Made by a program: the position numbers and the translations under genes
DNA from: Allorhizobium ampelinum S4
Lineage (GTDB): Bacteria; Pseudomonadota; Alphaproteobacteria; Rhizobiales; Rhizobiaceae
NCBI RefSeq assembly: GCF_000016285.1
Contig: NC_011981.1
Span: 558,001-622,000, forward strand
Length of the DNA: 64,000 nucleotides
Reading direction: 5' to 3'
Shown here: piece after piece, positions 8,640 through 19,012 of the stretch
How positions within the stretch are numbered: the stretch's first letter is position 1
Layout of the letters: each line of letters starts with the position of its first letter
The notes under the pieces: generated by a model
The model's database searches: none
What the model saw: only the letters and a program-made list of their open reading frames with translations
Told to the model about the DNA's origin: nothing

Positions 8640-9988
8640 GCTGTGCGTCTCTTTGTGACGACAGAAATCATCTGGTCGACAGACAAAAATTTTTCTCGGG
8701 GCTTTCCAGCAAGGCGGCCTTGCTCCAATTCCGCAGCATCGATAGCCTGCCACGACGCGAAATCGATGTGGACACCATGCTTACCGGCCAGCCTTGCGAT
8801 CAAGGCATCGGCATCCGCGAGCACGCGATGACCATTGCTGGAAAGATCGGCAAGAACATGCTGCACGGTTTCGACTGCGCATGCCCTGTTGGTACCAATC
8901 GTGCCTTGTGGGCCGCGCTTGCTCCACCCACAAACATAGGTCGCTTGATGAGGGCCTCGTCCTGCTACATTGGCATGAACGCCCCTCGCCTCGTCATAGG
9001 CAACGCCCGGAACGGGCGCAGACCGTCTGCCGATGCTGGAAAATACGAGACCGCAGTCGATGGAAACCGGCATAGACTTATCGCCGGATAGGCTGGAGCC
9101 TCGGCTGAATACCATCCGCTCAACCCGATCTCTTCCCTCGATAGCGTGCGGCTGCAGATGGAACCGGAACACGCAACGCCGCTTCCGATCCGAGATCTGC
9201 GTCGAGAACGATGCCAGCATGCTGACAGCTGCCCTTTTCTCGGCGTCAGTGCCATCAGGCAAAGCGGCGACATCCGGCACCGGATCGTCCGGATCAAGGA
9301 CGGGGTCGCAGTCCGAGAGCATGCTGAACTCCTGCAATTCCTTGGCCGAAAAGCGCGTTTCGAGCAGGCCACGACGCCCGACGACCTGCACCTCGCGGAT
9401 CTTGCTTTCGGCTAAGGCCTCCAGCGCATGGGCCGCGATGTCGCTATGACGTAATTCGTCGGTCGTCTTCAGCAGGATGCGGGCAATATCGAGAGCGACA
9501 TTTCCATGTCCGACAATCACCGCACGCTCACCGGAGAGGTCGAAGCAGCAATCGCGATAGTCAGGGTGACCGTTATACCAGCCGACGAAATCGCTAGCCT
9601 GGTGGCTTCCCGGCAGGCTCTCGCCAGGAATACCCATCTTTCGACCTAACGCAGCACCCGTCGCAAGAATGACGGCATGATAGCAATCAAACAGCGTGTC
9701 TATCGTCACGTCGATCCCCACGTCGATCCCGCCGACAAAGCGGAAGCCGGGCATGCTGGCAATACGATCGAATACGGCGGTCACCTGTTTTAATTTCGGA
9801 TGATCCGGCGCCACGCCGAACCGCACCAGGCCATAGGGCACCGGCAGCCGCTCGAACATGTCGACTTGAATGTTGATCGGTGCTCTCAACAGAGCTTCGG
9901 CGGCGTAGAAGCCGCTCGGGCCTGCACCGACAATGGCGATGCGGAAAGGCGAAGCAGCCTTCGCGGCGGCGGCAATTGGGATGGTCAT
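8633..9988 (-). CDS. Ferredoxin--NADP+ reductase, adrenodoxin-reductase (FprA) type
   Basis: This 451-residue flavoprotein has an N-terminal FAD-binding fold ([18 protein letters not shown], about residues 16-33), an NADP-binding loop [15 protein letters not shown] near residue 150, and an arginine pair in VVGRRGLLE that contacts NADPH in this family. It would pass electrons from NADPH to a ferredoxin. The ATG overlaps the stop of the ferredoxin gene immediately upstream, so the ferredoxin is the obvious partner. Length fits FprA enzymes of about 450 residues. Confidence 0.92.
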   Translation of the reverse strand: MTIPIAAAAKAASPFRIAIVGAGPSGFYAAEALLRAPINIQVDMFERLPVPYGLVRFGVAPDHPKLKQVTAVFDRIASMPGFRFVGGIDVGIDVTIDTLFDCYHAVILATGAALGRKMGIPGESLPGSHQASDFVGWYNGHPDYRDCCFDLSGERAVIVGHGNVALDIARILLKTTDELRHSDIAAHALEALAESKIREVQVVGRRGLLETRFSAKELQEFSMLSDCDPVLDPDDPVPDVAALPDGTDAEKRAAVSMLASFSTQISDRKRRCVFRFHLQPHAIEGRDRVERMVFSRGSSLSGDKSMPVSIDCGLVFSSIGRRSAPVPGVAYDEARGVHANVAGRGPHQATYVCGWSKRGPQGTIGTNRACAVETVQHVLADLSSNGHRVLADADALIARLAGKHGVHIDFASWQAIDAAELEQGRLAGKPREKFLSVDQMISVVTKRRTAC

Positions 9989-10290
9989 GATGTCAGAGCC
10001 TGCCGTCGCTCCTCAGCCCCTGGCAAGGGCGGTAGCCGACTGGCGACCACCGGCGTTTCTGCAGCGCGGCGACGATTGATTTCAATCCACTCTTGCTTGT
10101 CGGCTGGCAGGAGATAGGACGCATGAATGGCGCCGACGGGGCAAACAGGCGCACAACCACCGCAATCGATGCAGTTATCGGGATCGATATAGGTCATTTC
10201 CTCATCGATATGAAAACACTCGACGGGACATACAGTCACGCATTCCGTATAGCGGCATCCGGAGCATTGGTCGGTTACAACATAGGTCAT
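9985..10290 (-). CDS. FdxA-type 7Fe ferredoxin
   Basis: This 101-residue ferredoxin has two cluster motifs. The first (C-S-G-C-R-Y-T-E-C-V-T-V-C-P) is the pattern of seven-iron ferredoxins with one [3Fe-4S] and one [4Fe-4S] cluster. The second is CIDCGGCAPVCP. The tail beyond residue 75 is charged and typical of FdxA. It lies between the molybdoenzyme and the reductase and overlaps the latter, so it probably carries electrons between them. Confidence 0.92.
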   Translation of the reverse strand: MTYVVTDQCSGCRYTECVTVCPVECFHIDEEMTYIDPDNCIDCGGCAPVCPVGAIHASYLLPADKQEWIEINRRRAAETPVVASRLPPLPGAEERRQALTS

Positions 10291-10362
10291 GGTCAGCTTT
10301 CATCATATGTGGCAGACGATTTGGTGAACACGCCATCATCCGCCCGGAAAATCTTGAGGGAG

Positions 10363-12489
10363 TCAGGCCATTGCAACCTGGACCAGCGCATCGGAAAATG
10401 TCGGCGCCCGGCCGAGATCGGCATAGGCGGGCGGCGTCACGGCATGCACGGTCGCGCCCTTTCGGTTGGAGCGCTGCCAGTAGCCGGACGGAGCAACCAC
10501 AACGCCACGCATGACATCGGGCGACAATGTCGCGAATGCCTCGAACATTCCGCGATCATTGAACACGCGGATCGGCGCTCCGGCGATGATACCGCGTTCG
10601 CTGGCGTCGTCAGGGTGCAGCAGCACCGCCTGTTCCTCGCCGGCCTGCGCAATCTGCGCTGGCAGATTCCCGTAATTCGAGTTGAGAAAGGCGTGGCTTT
10701 TCGGAGAAATCAGGCTGAGCGGATACTGCTGCGCCAGAACCGGATGGGTTGCGGGGCTCTCGTTGGGACGGATGTAATGCGGGAGCGGATCGACCGCTTC
10801 GCCCGATTGGTCGCCACCGTAACCCTGCCTGAACAGCGGGGCGACGAAATTGCCGCTTTCGGCGAGGGTTGATTTGAATTCGCATTTGCCCGTAGGTGTC
10901 GGAAAATTTCCGTCACGATGCGGCGCCCATCGGTCGGCAGCCGGCATGTTCAATCGCATATATCCCGACTGTTTCAATTGATCGAGCGTGATCCCTTCAA
11001 GAACGGGGCTTGCCCAATCCATCGATGCTTCGATCATCTCGTCGTCCGAGCGGAAGAAGAAGGGATCGTCGATGCCCAGTGCGCCGGCAAGGCGCCGGAA
11101 CAATTCCGTGTTTGAAACCGCCTCGCCGAGCGGTTCGATCGCTGGATTGTTGTAGGACAGATAGAGATGGCCCCAGGAGAACATGATGTCCTTCTGTTCC
11201 AGCTGCGTGGTCGCTGGCAAAAGGATATCAGCATATCTGGCGGTGTCGGTGATGAAATGCTCGCTGACGACGGTGAATAGATCTTCCCGCCCCAGCCCCT
11301 GTTCCAGCTTTTCCTGCTCGGTGACCATGGCCATGGGATTGGCATTGTATACGAACAAGGCACGGATCGGAGGGTCCAGTTCAAGAGCGCCCGTCAGCGC
11401 CTGGCCAAGGCGCCAGGAATTGATCACCCGCATCTTCTCAGGCTGGAGATCGGGACGCATCAGCCCGCCCCAGTTTACCGGGAAGGCCCAGATCGGCAAT
11501 TGCAGAAGCCCTCCGCCGACATGTTTCCATGCACCGATCAACGCTGGCAGGCAGGCAATGGCACGAACCGTCTGGCCACCGCCAGCATGACGTTCCACCG
11601 CCACCCCGATCCGCACGACCGCCGCAGGCGTGGTCGCGTATTCACGAGCCAGTTTCAGGATGTCATCAACGGGAATGCCGGTTTCCAAAGAGGCGAATTC
11701 CGGTGTGTATTCCGCCACCCGCTCAACCAGTTCGTCATATCCCAGCGTGTGCTTGTCGACATAGTCCCGATCCACCAGATTTTCCGTGATGATGACGTGC
11801 ATCATGGCCATGGCCAGTGCCCCATCCGTGCCAGGCCGGATCGGAATGTGCCAGTCGGCAAGCCGCGCAGTGCGGGTACGCACCGGATCGATCACCACAA
11901 GTTTAGCACCGCTCTTTCGGGCTTCCTCAATGAAGGGCCAATGATGCGAATTGGTACTGAGCGTGTTGCAGGCCCAGAGAATGATATATTTGGAATGAAC
12001 GAAGCTCTCGGGATCGACACCCGGTGTATGCCCAATCGTCATCATATAGGCCGTGCATGAGCCTGAATCACAGAAGGTGCGCTCGCTCACCGAGGCGCCC
12101 AGCTTGTTGAACAGAGGATCGCCGACATTGAGGCCATTGAGAATACCCTGCGTGCCAAGATAGCTGTAGGGCAATATCGCCTGAGCGCCGTGGGACGCGA
12201 TGATATCCTTCCAGCGGATGGCGATCTCTTCGAGCGCGTCATCCCAAGAGATTCGAACGAACTGGCCGCTACCTTTAGGGCCGACGCGCCGCATCGGGTA
12301 AAGCAGGCGCTTATCGCTATAGACCCGATCCTGGTAATTGTTGACCTTCACGCAGAGCCGGCCGCGGGTGAAGGGATGGTCTGGATTGCCCCGCACAGCA
12401 AGCGCCTTGCCGTCCTCGACGGTCGTCAGGATCGAGCAGGTATCAGGACAGTCATGCGGACATGCACCTACAACAACAGAACGGGCCAT
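10363..12489 (-). CDS. Molybdopterin (bis-MGD) oxidoreductase with one [4Fe-4S] cluster
   Basis: The protein has 708 residues. Its N-terminal cluster ligands are Cys10, Cys14, Cys18 and Cys46 (CPHDCPDTC and RLCVK), and molybdopterin oxidoreductase and dinucleotide-binding domains follow. The segment ERTFCDSGSC near residue 138 is a candidate for the molybdenum ligand, which I cannot confirm. No Tat signal is present, so it should be cytoplasmic. The closest general class is the DMSO-reductase superfamily of uncharacterised dehydrogenases/hydratases. The downstream ferredoxin, ferredoxin reductase and moaA suggest that it works as an NADPH-driven reductase or, reversed, as a dehydrogenase feeding ferredoxin. 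The substrate is unknown. A divergent AraC gene begins 186 bases away. Confidence 0.9.
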   Translation of the reverse strand: MARSVVVGACPHDCPDTCSILTTVEDGKALAVRGNPDHPFTRGRLCVKVNNYQDRVYSDKRLLYPMRRVGPKGSGQFVRISWDDALEEIAIRWKDIIASHGAQAILPYSYLGTQGILNGLNVGDPLFNKLGASVSERTFCDSGSCTAYMMTIGHTPGVDPESFVHSKYIILWACNTLSTNSHHWPFIEEARKSGAKLVVIDPVRTRTARLADWHIPIRPGTDGALAMAMMHVIITENLVDRDYVDKHTLGYDELVERVAEYTPEFASLETGIPVDDILKLAREYATTPAAVVRIGVAVERHAGGGQTVRAIACLPALIGAWKHVGGGLLQLPIWAFPVNWGGLMRPDLQPEKMRVINSWRLGQALTGALELDPPIRALFVYNANPMAMVTEQEKLEQGLGREDLFTVVSEHFITDTARYADILLPATTQLEQKDIMFSWGHLYLSYNNPAIEPLGEAVSNTELFRRLAGALGIDDPFFFRSDDEMIEASMDWASPVLEGITLDQLKQSGYMRLNMPAADRWAPHRDGNFPTPTGKCEFKSTLAESGNFVAPLFRQGYGGDQSGEAVDPLPHYIRPNESPATHPVLAQQYPLSLISPKSHAFLNSNYGNLPAQIAQAGEEQAVLLHPDDASERGIIAGAPIRVFNDRGMFEAFATLSPDVMRGVVVAPSGYWQRSNRKGATVHAVTPPAYADLGRAPTFSDALVQVAMA

Positions 12490-12674
12490 CGCTTTTACCT
12501 CGCTTACACGCTTCGAATGGCGGCATTCTGCTGTAAAATTCAGCCCTCGGCGTTATCCAAAACTGCTTTTTACTGTTCCATTCCTGCGAAAACCCCCTCC
12601 TTGGATTCTGGCGCAAATCTTGCTTGTCTCTTGAGCCATATGTCGCGGCGCCAATCTGAAGGAGAGGCCAAGCC

Positions 12675-13589
12675 ATGCTCGGACATTCCGTCGATAAATA
12701 TGTGACCGGATCCATGCTGGAGACATCCAATGCCCACGGATGGACCAATATGCTCGCCGAGCGCTGGAGCCATGCGCCGGGTGAACTGCCTTCGCTCGTG
12801 CCACGCGAAACCGAAATTGCCATCCTGCTACGCGGTCGATCCGTGGTGGATCGTATCGGCGGCGGCATGCGCCAATACACCCAGGCGAGACCCGGCACGA
12901 TCTGGCTCTGTCCTGCAGGGATCGAGGAAGAGTTCATAAACGTCACCGAATCGATCGATGACTGTCTGCACATCTTTCTGTCCGGGCAGCCTTTCGACGA
13001 GACAATCCTGCGCGAACACGATATTGATCCAGCCCGCGTGGAACTGCGCTACGAGAGCATCGCCAGCGACCCGTTCATTGAATTCATAGCGACCGAGATC
13101 CTCAAGGAAATGGCGGAGGAGAGCCCTGCCGGGCGGTTGCTGATGGAAACCCTGGCCATTTCCCTGTCTGCCCATCTCATCAAGCGGTATTCCGCAACCG
13201 ACCTTCGTCCAAAACAGCCTTCAGCACAGGATCGGCCGCTAGACCAGAAGCGCCTTTCGCGGGTCAAGGACTATATAGACGCGCATCTGGAAAATGATTT
13301 CACGGTTGTCGATCTTGCCAGTATTGCCTGCATGAGCGTGGCGCACTTTGCCCGTAGTTTTAGGGCTGCAACCGGCAAGACTCCCCATAATTATGTGAGG
13401 GATTTGCGCCTCGAACTCGCAAAACAGCGCCTGACACGCGATGACAGCCATATCGCAGAGATCGCTTTTGCGGCAGGCTTCTCGTCACAGGCCAATTTCA
13501 CAAAGGCCTTTCGGAGCGCTACCGGCCTCACTCCGGCGAAGTTCCGCGTTATGACAGCCCTTCGAACACCGCAACGGAACAAAAATTAG
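12675..13589 (+). CDS. AraC-family transcriptional regulator
   Basis: This 304-residue protein has an N-terminal cupin-like sensor half and a C-terminal pair of helix-turn-helix motifs (FTVVDLASIACMSVAHFARSFR and HIAEIAFAAGFSSQANFTKAFR, about residues 210-290) with the usual GLTPAKFR ending. An AAGGAGAGG ribosome site precedes the ATG. It is divergent from the molybdoenzyme operon and is the natural candidate for its activator. The inducer is not evident. Confidence 0.93.
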   Translation: MLGHSVDKYVTGSMLETSNAHGWTNMLAERWSHAPGELPSLVPRETEIAILLRGRSVVDRIGGGMRQYTQARPGTIWLCPAGIEEEFINVTESIDDCLHIFLSGQPFDETILREHDIDPARVELRYESIASDPFIEFIATEILKEMAEESPAGRLLMETLAISLSAHLIKRYSATDLRPKQPSAQDRPLDQKRLSRVKDYIDAHLENDFTVVDLASIACMSVAHFARSFRAATGKTPHNYVRDLRLELAKQRLTRDDSHIAEIAFAAGFSSQANFTKAFRSATGLTPAKFRVMTALRTPQRNKN

Positions 13590-14142
13590 CCGCTCGTTCG
13601 TGAACGGGACAGATGCGCTTACAGGCTTTGGAATTGCTGACACCGCCAGCGAAATCAGACTTCATCGTTGAGCGACAATTCAGATTTTGGGGTAGATGTC
13701 CCGCACGTTTTTGTCGTCGCTCCGAAGAGACGCAAGAATAGAGGTATCGTTGGTCAGGGTTGATTGGACCGGAACCACCAACTGCAATCATGGTGTCAGG
13801 CAGTCCGGCGCTCGCCCGGACAGTATGCGCTACCCGATCCAATCGTTGAGAGTTCCAATTAATATCCAGTCAGGGAATACACTCTCCGCAGCCTCACACA
13901 AAAGCCGGTGCCGCCCGTCTCGACAGCGCTATTGTTAAGGACCCGTAAGGGCACGGCAAGCAGCCAATGTCGCCCCTCGCGATTGACGGCACATGGCTTT
14001 TCCGTCTCAGTTGTCGTGACCTGTTTTTGCCGCCACAAAATATGTTTTGCTATCCCAAAAATCCGCTTCCAGATAAGCGAATTTGGCGCATTTCTTGCTT
14101 TTCTGTTGTCAGTTTGTGACGTCCCAACAAAGGCAGCACGAT
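13590..14142. other. Intergenic region
   Basis: There is no supported gene in these 550 bases. A short minus-strand stretch around 13760-13850 translates to RVAHTVRASAGLPDTMIAVGG, which is vaguely like the C-terminal part of Old Yellow Enzyme proteins. It could be a remnant, but the evidence is too thin to call. Confidence 0.5.
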
Positions 14143-15078
14143 ATGCATATGAGGTGTTTCGATCTGGGTGAGATCAGGACGGCAGAGCGCTTTAGCTACT
14201 GGAGGGACGTTCTGTGCAACGTCTATGTCGCGCTCGATCCAGAAACACCGTCCAAAATGGACTTCCGAGGTGCTGTAACCGATCACCCGTTCGACGAAAT
14301 CGGCATTTCGAATATCGCGTCGCTGAAACAGACCATTGCACGCACGACAAGCGGCATACGCCGCGACACGAATGCCTATTGTTTCCTCAATCTGCAAGTG
14401 GCCGGCACATGCCGCATCCGTCAGGGAAACCGCGATGCCATCACGATGCCCGGGGAGTTCACCGTCGTCGATTCGTCCGAACCGTTTCTTCTCGACTATA
14501 CGAGCGACACTTGGGAACAATATGCGTTCAAGATCCCGAAGCATATGTTTGATTCCCATGTCGGCCACGAATTCGTGGCGCGCACAGTCACGGACCGCAC
14601 ACCCATCGGCAAGGTCGTTGTCGATTTTCTGGCATCCATCGCCCGAAACCCCGAGAATCTGCGCCACAGCTCGATCAATATGACGAAGACAATCATCGAC
14701 CTTGTTGCCATGTCGCTTCGAGCCTCGACGCCCGAGCGTGACGACGATCGCCGCCGGACCTTCAGGTCACCCCTTCGTCAGTCTGTTCTACGCTATGTCG
14801 AGCTTAACTTCGCAGACCCGGAGATCTCACCCGCCAAGGTCGCGGCTCATTTCGGAATATCGACCCGCTACCTGCACAAGCTGCTGGAAGAACACGGCGA
14901 GACCTTGGGGCAGATCATCCTGGCAAAGCGCCTCGATCGTTGCGCCTCCGAACTGCGTAAAGGGACATGCCTGACCATTTCGGAAGCAGCCTTCCGCTGG
15001 GGTTTCAACGACATGTCCTATTTCAGCAGAGCCTTCCGGCGACGTTTCGGCGTTGCCCCCCGCGATTACAGGCGATGA
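14143..15078 (+). CDS. AraC-family transcriptional regulator
   Basis: This is a 311-residue regulator with an AraC-binding-like N-terminal domain (FSYWRDVLCNVYVALDPE near the start) and a C-terminal double helix-turn-helix ending FGVAPRDYRR. The open frame extends to 14083, but the ATG at 14143, which has an AAAGG site, matches the usual family start; ATG 14149 is also possible. It is convergent with the nitroalkane-oxidase-like gene, 60 bases apart at the stops, and may control it. Confidence 0.9.
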   Translation: MHMRCFDLGEIRTAERFSYWRDVLCNVYVALDPETPSKMDFRGAVTDHPFDEIGISNIASLKQTIARTTSGIRRDTNAYCFLNLQVAGTCRIRQGNRDAITMPGEFTVVDSSEPFLLDYTSDTWEQYAFKIPKHMFDSHVGHEFVARTVTDRTPIGKVVVDFLASIARNPENLRHSSINMTKTIIDLVAMSLRASTPERDDDRRRTFRSPLRQSVLRYVELNFADPEISPAKVAAHFGISTRYLHKLLEEHGETLGQIILAKRLDRCASELRKGTCLTISEAAFRWGFNDMSYFSRAFRRRFGVAPRDYRR

Positions 15079-15138
15079 CCGCAACAGAACCGCAGCTCTG
15101 CCGCTGTACGGCAAAGCTGCGCTAGGCTTGATTATCGT

Positions 15139-16389
15139 TCAGGCAAATGTCGCGTAAGGCGCCGTCAGAGAACTGTAGGAAGAACTCTTGATGATGCTGT
15201 GCAGATTGCGTCGGCGAGCTCCCATGTTGCCGCCGTCATAAAGCGGGAAGCACATCGCATCGTTCATCAGTTCTGCGAGCGGATGCATATCAGTATAACT
15301 GTCTACGCCAACAACCCGCATGGCATCGTAGACGACGTCGACGCATGTTTCCGAGCAGAAGACCTTTGTCATCACTGCCAGTTCATGCTCCGCCCCTTTG
15401 GACTGGTCGTATTGATGGCACGCCTTCCACGTCATGTAACGGCAGGCCTCTATCTTCATCTTCATGTCGGCAAGCATATAGCCGACCGTCGGATATTCAA
15501 TGATTGGATGTGGCCCGGAGTGGGAGTCAGCACGCGCATATTGCAGGGCATAGTCGTAGGCGGCACGCATGACACCAACACAGGCCGCACCGATCAGCGC
15601 GGCGGTCCAGGCGAAATTCGTGGAAACGATTTTGATTCCGTCGCCCGGCTCACCCAGGATGTTGTTTACCGGCACACGTACGTTCTCAAAGGTCATCCGC
15701 GGAGAAATCGTTGCCCGGTGGCCGACCGTATCGAGGAGCCCCGCAACCCGAACGCCGGGCGTGTTGCCCGGAACCATGATGACCGCAAGTGATTCCTCGG
15801 CGTTCCGGGTCAGATCGGTTCTGCAAACGACGGCATAAAGGTGGCAATTATTGCCGTCCCAGCCGGTACCATTGGTGGTGTAATGCTTTTCGCCGTTGAT
15901 CACCCACTCATCACCTTCCAGGGTAGCGGAGGTCTTAACACCGAAACGGGGATCGGGAGAATCGAAATTGGCGCCACCCGTAACCTCCGTGAACGCCAAC
16001 GCTCCCAGCCGCGTTCCATCCTCGGCAAAATCCGTCAGCAATCGCTTTTTCTGCTCTTTGGTTCCGAACATCGCAACCGGCTTGATGCAAAGGCCGCTGC
16101 CCAAAAGTGCAGATGGAATGTTAACATCGACTGACGTTAGCTCTTCCGCCGCAAGTGCAAAATCAAGGGTGGGAATATCTGAGCCGCCCGCTTCCTTGGG
16201 AAGGAGAGCGTTGACAAAGCCAGCATGAACGCCCTGTTCAAAGAATGGCTTGATTGCATAGAAGCGTTCATCTGGTCGAGAATATTGGGCGATTGTCTTG
16301 CGAACGCCCTTCAGGACTGTGTTGGCAAAGGCACGCGCGCCATCGCGAAGGGCAATCTGGTCCGCATTCAGGTTGAAATCTATACTCAT
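15139..16389 (-). CDS. Acyl-CoA dehydrogenase-fold flavoenzyme, nitroalkane-oxidase-like
   Basis: This 416-residue protein has the complete acyl-CoA dehydrogenase fold, including FAD contacts LAFTEVTGGANFDS and a C-terminal helical domain. Instead of the usual glutamate region it has YDGGNMGAR with Asp385 and Arg392. That Asp to Arg spacing of seven matches, from memory, Asp402 and Arg409 of Fusarium nitroalkane oxidase, which oxidises nitroalkanes to aldehydes plus nitrite. The start ATG at 16389 has an AAGGGGAAA site. It could equally be another acyl-CoA dehydrogenase offshoot, since activity is not proven by these residues. Confidence 0.75.
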   Translation of the reverse strand: MSIDFNLNADQIALRDGARAFANTVLKGVRKTIAQYSRPDERFYAIKPFFEQGVHAGFVNALLPKEAGGSDIPTLDFALAAEELTSVDVNIPSALLGSGLCIKPVAMFGTKEQKKRLLTDFAEDGTRLGALAFTEVTGGANFDSPDPRFGVKTSATLEGDEWVINGEKHYTTNGTGWDGNNCHLYAVVCRTDLTRNAEESLAVIMVPGNTPGVRVAGLLDTVGHRATISPRMTFENVRVPVNNILGEPGDGIKIVSTNFAWTAALIGAACVGVMRAAYDYALQYARADSHSGPHPIIEYPTVGYMLADMKMKIEACRYMTWKACHQYDQSKGAEHELAVMTKVFCSETCVDVVYDAMRVVGVDSYTDMHPLAELMNDAMCFPLYDGGNMGARRRNLHSIIKSSSYSSLTAPYATFA

Positions 16390-16969
16390 CGAATTTCCCC
16401 TTTTGGTTTGTTTTTTGATGGACGCTGGCAGCGAGAACCTTCGCCTCCGCACACGTCCATCGAAACCATATTTCCTCCTCAGCCCGGAATCTTGTCTGTC
16501 AGCGCCCTAAGGCTTGCACCTGAAGGAACAGTACCCAGGGTGCGAGTTCCGTCATTTCGAAACCGGCTGGAGCAATTGCAGGGATGATTGGCGCAAAGCA
16601 GTCGTGGATATCCATAATGAAATCATTACCCCGCCTTCCAAGACAGCAGTTCAAAGCAAGGAACTTCGACAGTCAGACCTGACGCAAATGGCGGCGTCCG
16701 CACGCTCAACCGGATGACTGCGCGTGGCCATCAAGAGTTCACCTGCGGTGCATGGAAAATCCAAAGGGTTGGGCTATCTCGACTGGAATCTGATCGCTGT
16801 AACACAGCCGACTCCGCGCTTGTTGATCTCACATGGACAGATTACAGATTTCATGGCTGACCAATTTATCAGCGCCGCAGAAGATTCTTTTTTTGATTGA
16901 ACTTCGTTATGATTATATAAGTAATATGTAATTATAACGGCTGGCTGAACCATAATCCTGGATTAAACG
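16390..16969. other. Intergenic region
   Basis: No gene is supported here. The last 80 bases are AT-rich (TTGAACTTCG then TATATAAG) and probably hold the promoter of the GGDEF-EAL gene. Confidence 0.5.
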
Positions 16970-18937
16970 ATGCCGGTTTTCAAATTCTCTAAACTCGTTC
17001 GTGAATTGCTGACTGTCCGATCTGATAATCCCGATTTGCTAAAAGCCCAATATCGCGCTTTCTCCAGCCAAATGCCGATGATGTATTTCATCTTGCTGTC
17101 CAGCAGCTGGGCGTTGGCCATCACGCATTTTCAGTCCTCGCCCTTGTATCTTACCGTCGGCATGCCGCTTCTGTTTACGTGTCTAGGCGGCCTACGAATG
17201 GTATTCTGGTTGCGAAACCGCAGTGTTGAGCCGACAGCTGAAATGGCCCACGCCGCAATGACCTGCGCAAATCGTCTTGCCATTGTCATTGCAATCACAT
17301 TTGCGGTTTGGTGTTACATGTTGTTACCTTATGGAGATGAATACGAGCGATCTTACGTCTCTTTCTACATGGCAATTACCGTAATGTCTTGCATATTCTG
17401 CTTGATGTATCTGCGATCTGCGGCAGTAATTGTTACTATAATCGTCAGCGTGTCATTTATAATATTTTTCATTTCACTTGAAAAAATTATTTGTATAGCC
17501 GTTGCGGTCAATATCATATTGGTTTGCGCAGGAATTATATCGGTTTTGCTCACGAATTACCGCAATTTCGAGCAGATGGTCCTATCACAACATAGGGCAG
17601 AAGCGTTGAGCAACGAAAATTTACGACTGGCCCACGTCGATAGCCTAACCGAGCTACCAAACCGACGAGCGTTTTTTTCGTATCTTGAATTCGAACTGAC
17701 GAAAGCGAGTACCGTTGGTTCCAGGGTCGCCCTTGGCCTTATCGACCTCGACGGGTTCAAACCGATTAACGACCTTTACGGCCATTCGACAGGTGATCGG
17801 CTTTTGGTTGAAGTGGGAAAACGTCTGTTGGATCTTCCTGAGGGCCACAAAATCTTCCGGCTGGGCGGTGATGAATTTGCGGTGATTGCGACGAATTCTC
17901 TAGACGATGAACAGTTCTTAAGCGCCGCGAATGCACTGATTGAGCGGCTTCATCACCCTTTCCATATGGCGGAGGCCACCGTTCAGATTTCTGCATCAAT
18001 GGGCATTGCAATCTATCCGGATCTCACATTGACGCCAGATAGATTGCTTGATCAGGCTGACTACGCCCTCTATCACGCAAAGAATACTCGACGTGGGAGT
18101 GCGGTATTGTTTAACGCGTGCCATGAAAGACAAATCAATATTAACGCCAGCATCGAACAAACACTCAAGCAAGCTGACATATCGCATGAAATGTCCGTCG
18201 TCTATCAGCCCATCATTGATATCAGACAGGGAAAGCCCGTTGGCTTCGAGGCGCTGGCCCGTTGGGAAAGCCCAACATTAGGCTGTGTATCGCCCGCCGA
18301 GTTTTTTCCTATTGCGGAGCGAGCCGGGATCGTCGGTCTTTTAACGAGACCACTTCTTAGAAAGGCACTTGATGCCGCAAGCCAATGGGATAGGGACCTC
18401 CGGCTATCGTTCAATCTTTCTGCTTACGATCTTAACTTGAGCGAAAGTGCAACGCTCTTGATTGATATCATCGAGAATGGGAAATTTGACGCAGGTCGTA
18501 TTGATTTTGAAATTACCGAAACAGCATTCACACATGACTTCACACAGGTTAAGCGGTCCATTGAAATGCTGCGGTCACGTGGCTGCGGAATTTCTCTTGA
18601 CGATTTTGGCATTGGTTACTCGAGCCTCACACGACTGCACTCTCTTCCACTCACCAAGATCAAGATTGATCGCAGCTTTGTCGTAGGTCTGGACAAGACA
18701 CCTGCAAGTTATAAAATTGTTAAGTCCGTACTCGCTCTCAGCCAAGATATGGGATTGGAGTGTGTTGTTGAAGGTATAGAAACACACGACGAATTGGCGG
18801 CTCTACAGAAACTCGGCGGAATCCTCGTTCAAGGTTATATCTGTTCTCCGCCACTCCGAGAGTCAGACGTGGCGGAGTTCATTGCGCGAACGGCAGATAC
18901 CAGTGCTTTTCAGGCGTCCGGCGTGTTCAATTTTTGA
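16970..18937 (+). CDS. Membrane-bound diguanylate cyclase/phosphodiesterase (GGDEF-EAL)
   Basis: This 655-residue protein has about six N-terminal membrane segments (residues 30-200), a GGDEF domain with an intact RLGGDEFAV site near residue 297, and an EAL domain with GFEALARWE near residue 425 and DDFGIGYSSL. Both active sites look complete, so it may make or degrade cyclic di-GMP in response to a membrane signal. The gene is more AT-rich than its neighbours, which may mean separate acquisition. It stands alone. Confidence 0.95.
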   Translation: MPVFKFSKLVRELLTVRSDNPDLLKAQYRAFSSQMPMMYFILLSSSWALAITHFQSSPLYLTVGMPLLFTCLGGLRMVFWLRNRSVEPTAEMAHAAMTCANRLAIVIAITFAVWCYMLLPYGDEYERSYVSFYMAITVMSCIFCLMYLRSAAVIVTIIVSVSFIIFFISLEKIICIAVAVNIILVCAGIISVLLTNYRNFEQMVLSQHRAEALSNENLRLAHVDSLTELPNRRAFFSYLEFELTKASTVGSRVALGLIDLDGFKPINDLYGHSTGDRLLVEVGKRLLDLPEGHKIFRLGGDEFAVIATNSLDDEQFLSAANALIERLHHPFHMAEATVQISASMGIAIYPDLTLTPDRLLDQADYALYHAKNTRRGSAVLFNACHERQININASIEQTLKQADISHEMSVVYQPIIDIRQGKPVGFEALARWESPTLGCVSPAEFFPIAERAGIVGLLTRPLLRKALDAASQWDRDLRLSFNLSAYDLNLSESATLLIDIIENGKFDAGRIDFEITETAFTHDFTQVKRSIEMLRSRGCGISLDDFGIGYSSLTRLHSLPLTKIKIDRSFVVGLDKTPASYKIVKSVLALSQDMGLECVVEGIETHDELAALQKLGGILVQGYICSPPLRESDVAEFIARTADTSAFQASGVFNF

Positions 18938-19012
18938 TCCACGAGCGTTGATACTTGGACCATTCTGACGCCGCTGACTGAGCGTTAATACAGGTCATAA
19001 ATAGTCTGTCGG

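Noticed and set aside
13750..13850. Minus-strand stretch resembling the end of an Old Yellow Enzyme protein
   Set aside because: Only about 20 residues look similar and the flanks have stops, so a pseudogene call is not supported.
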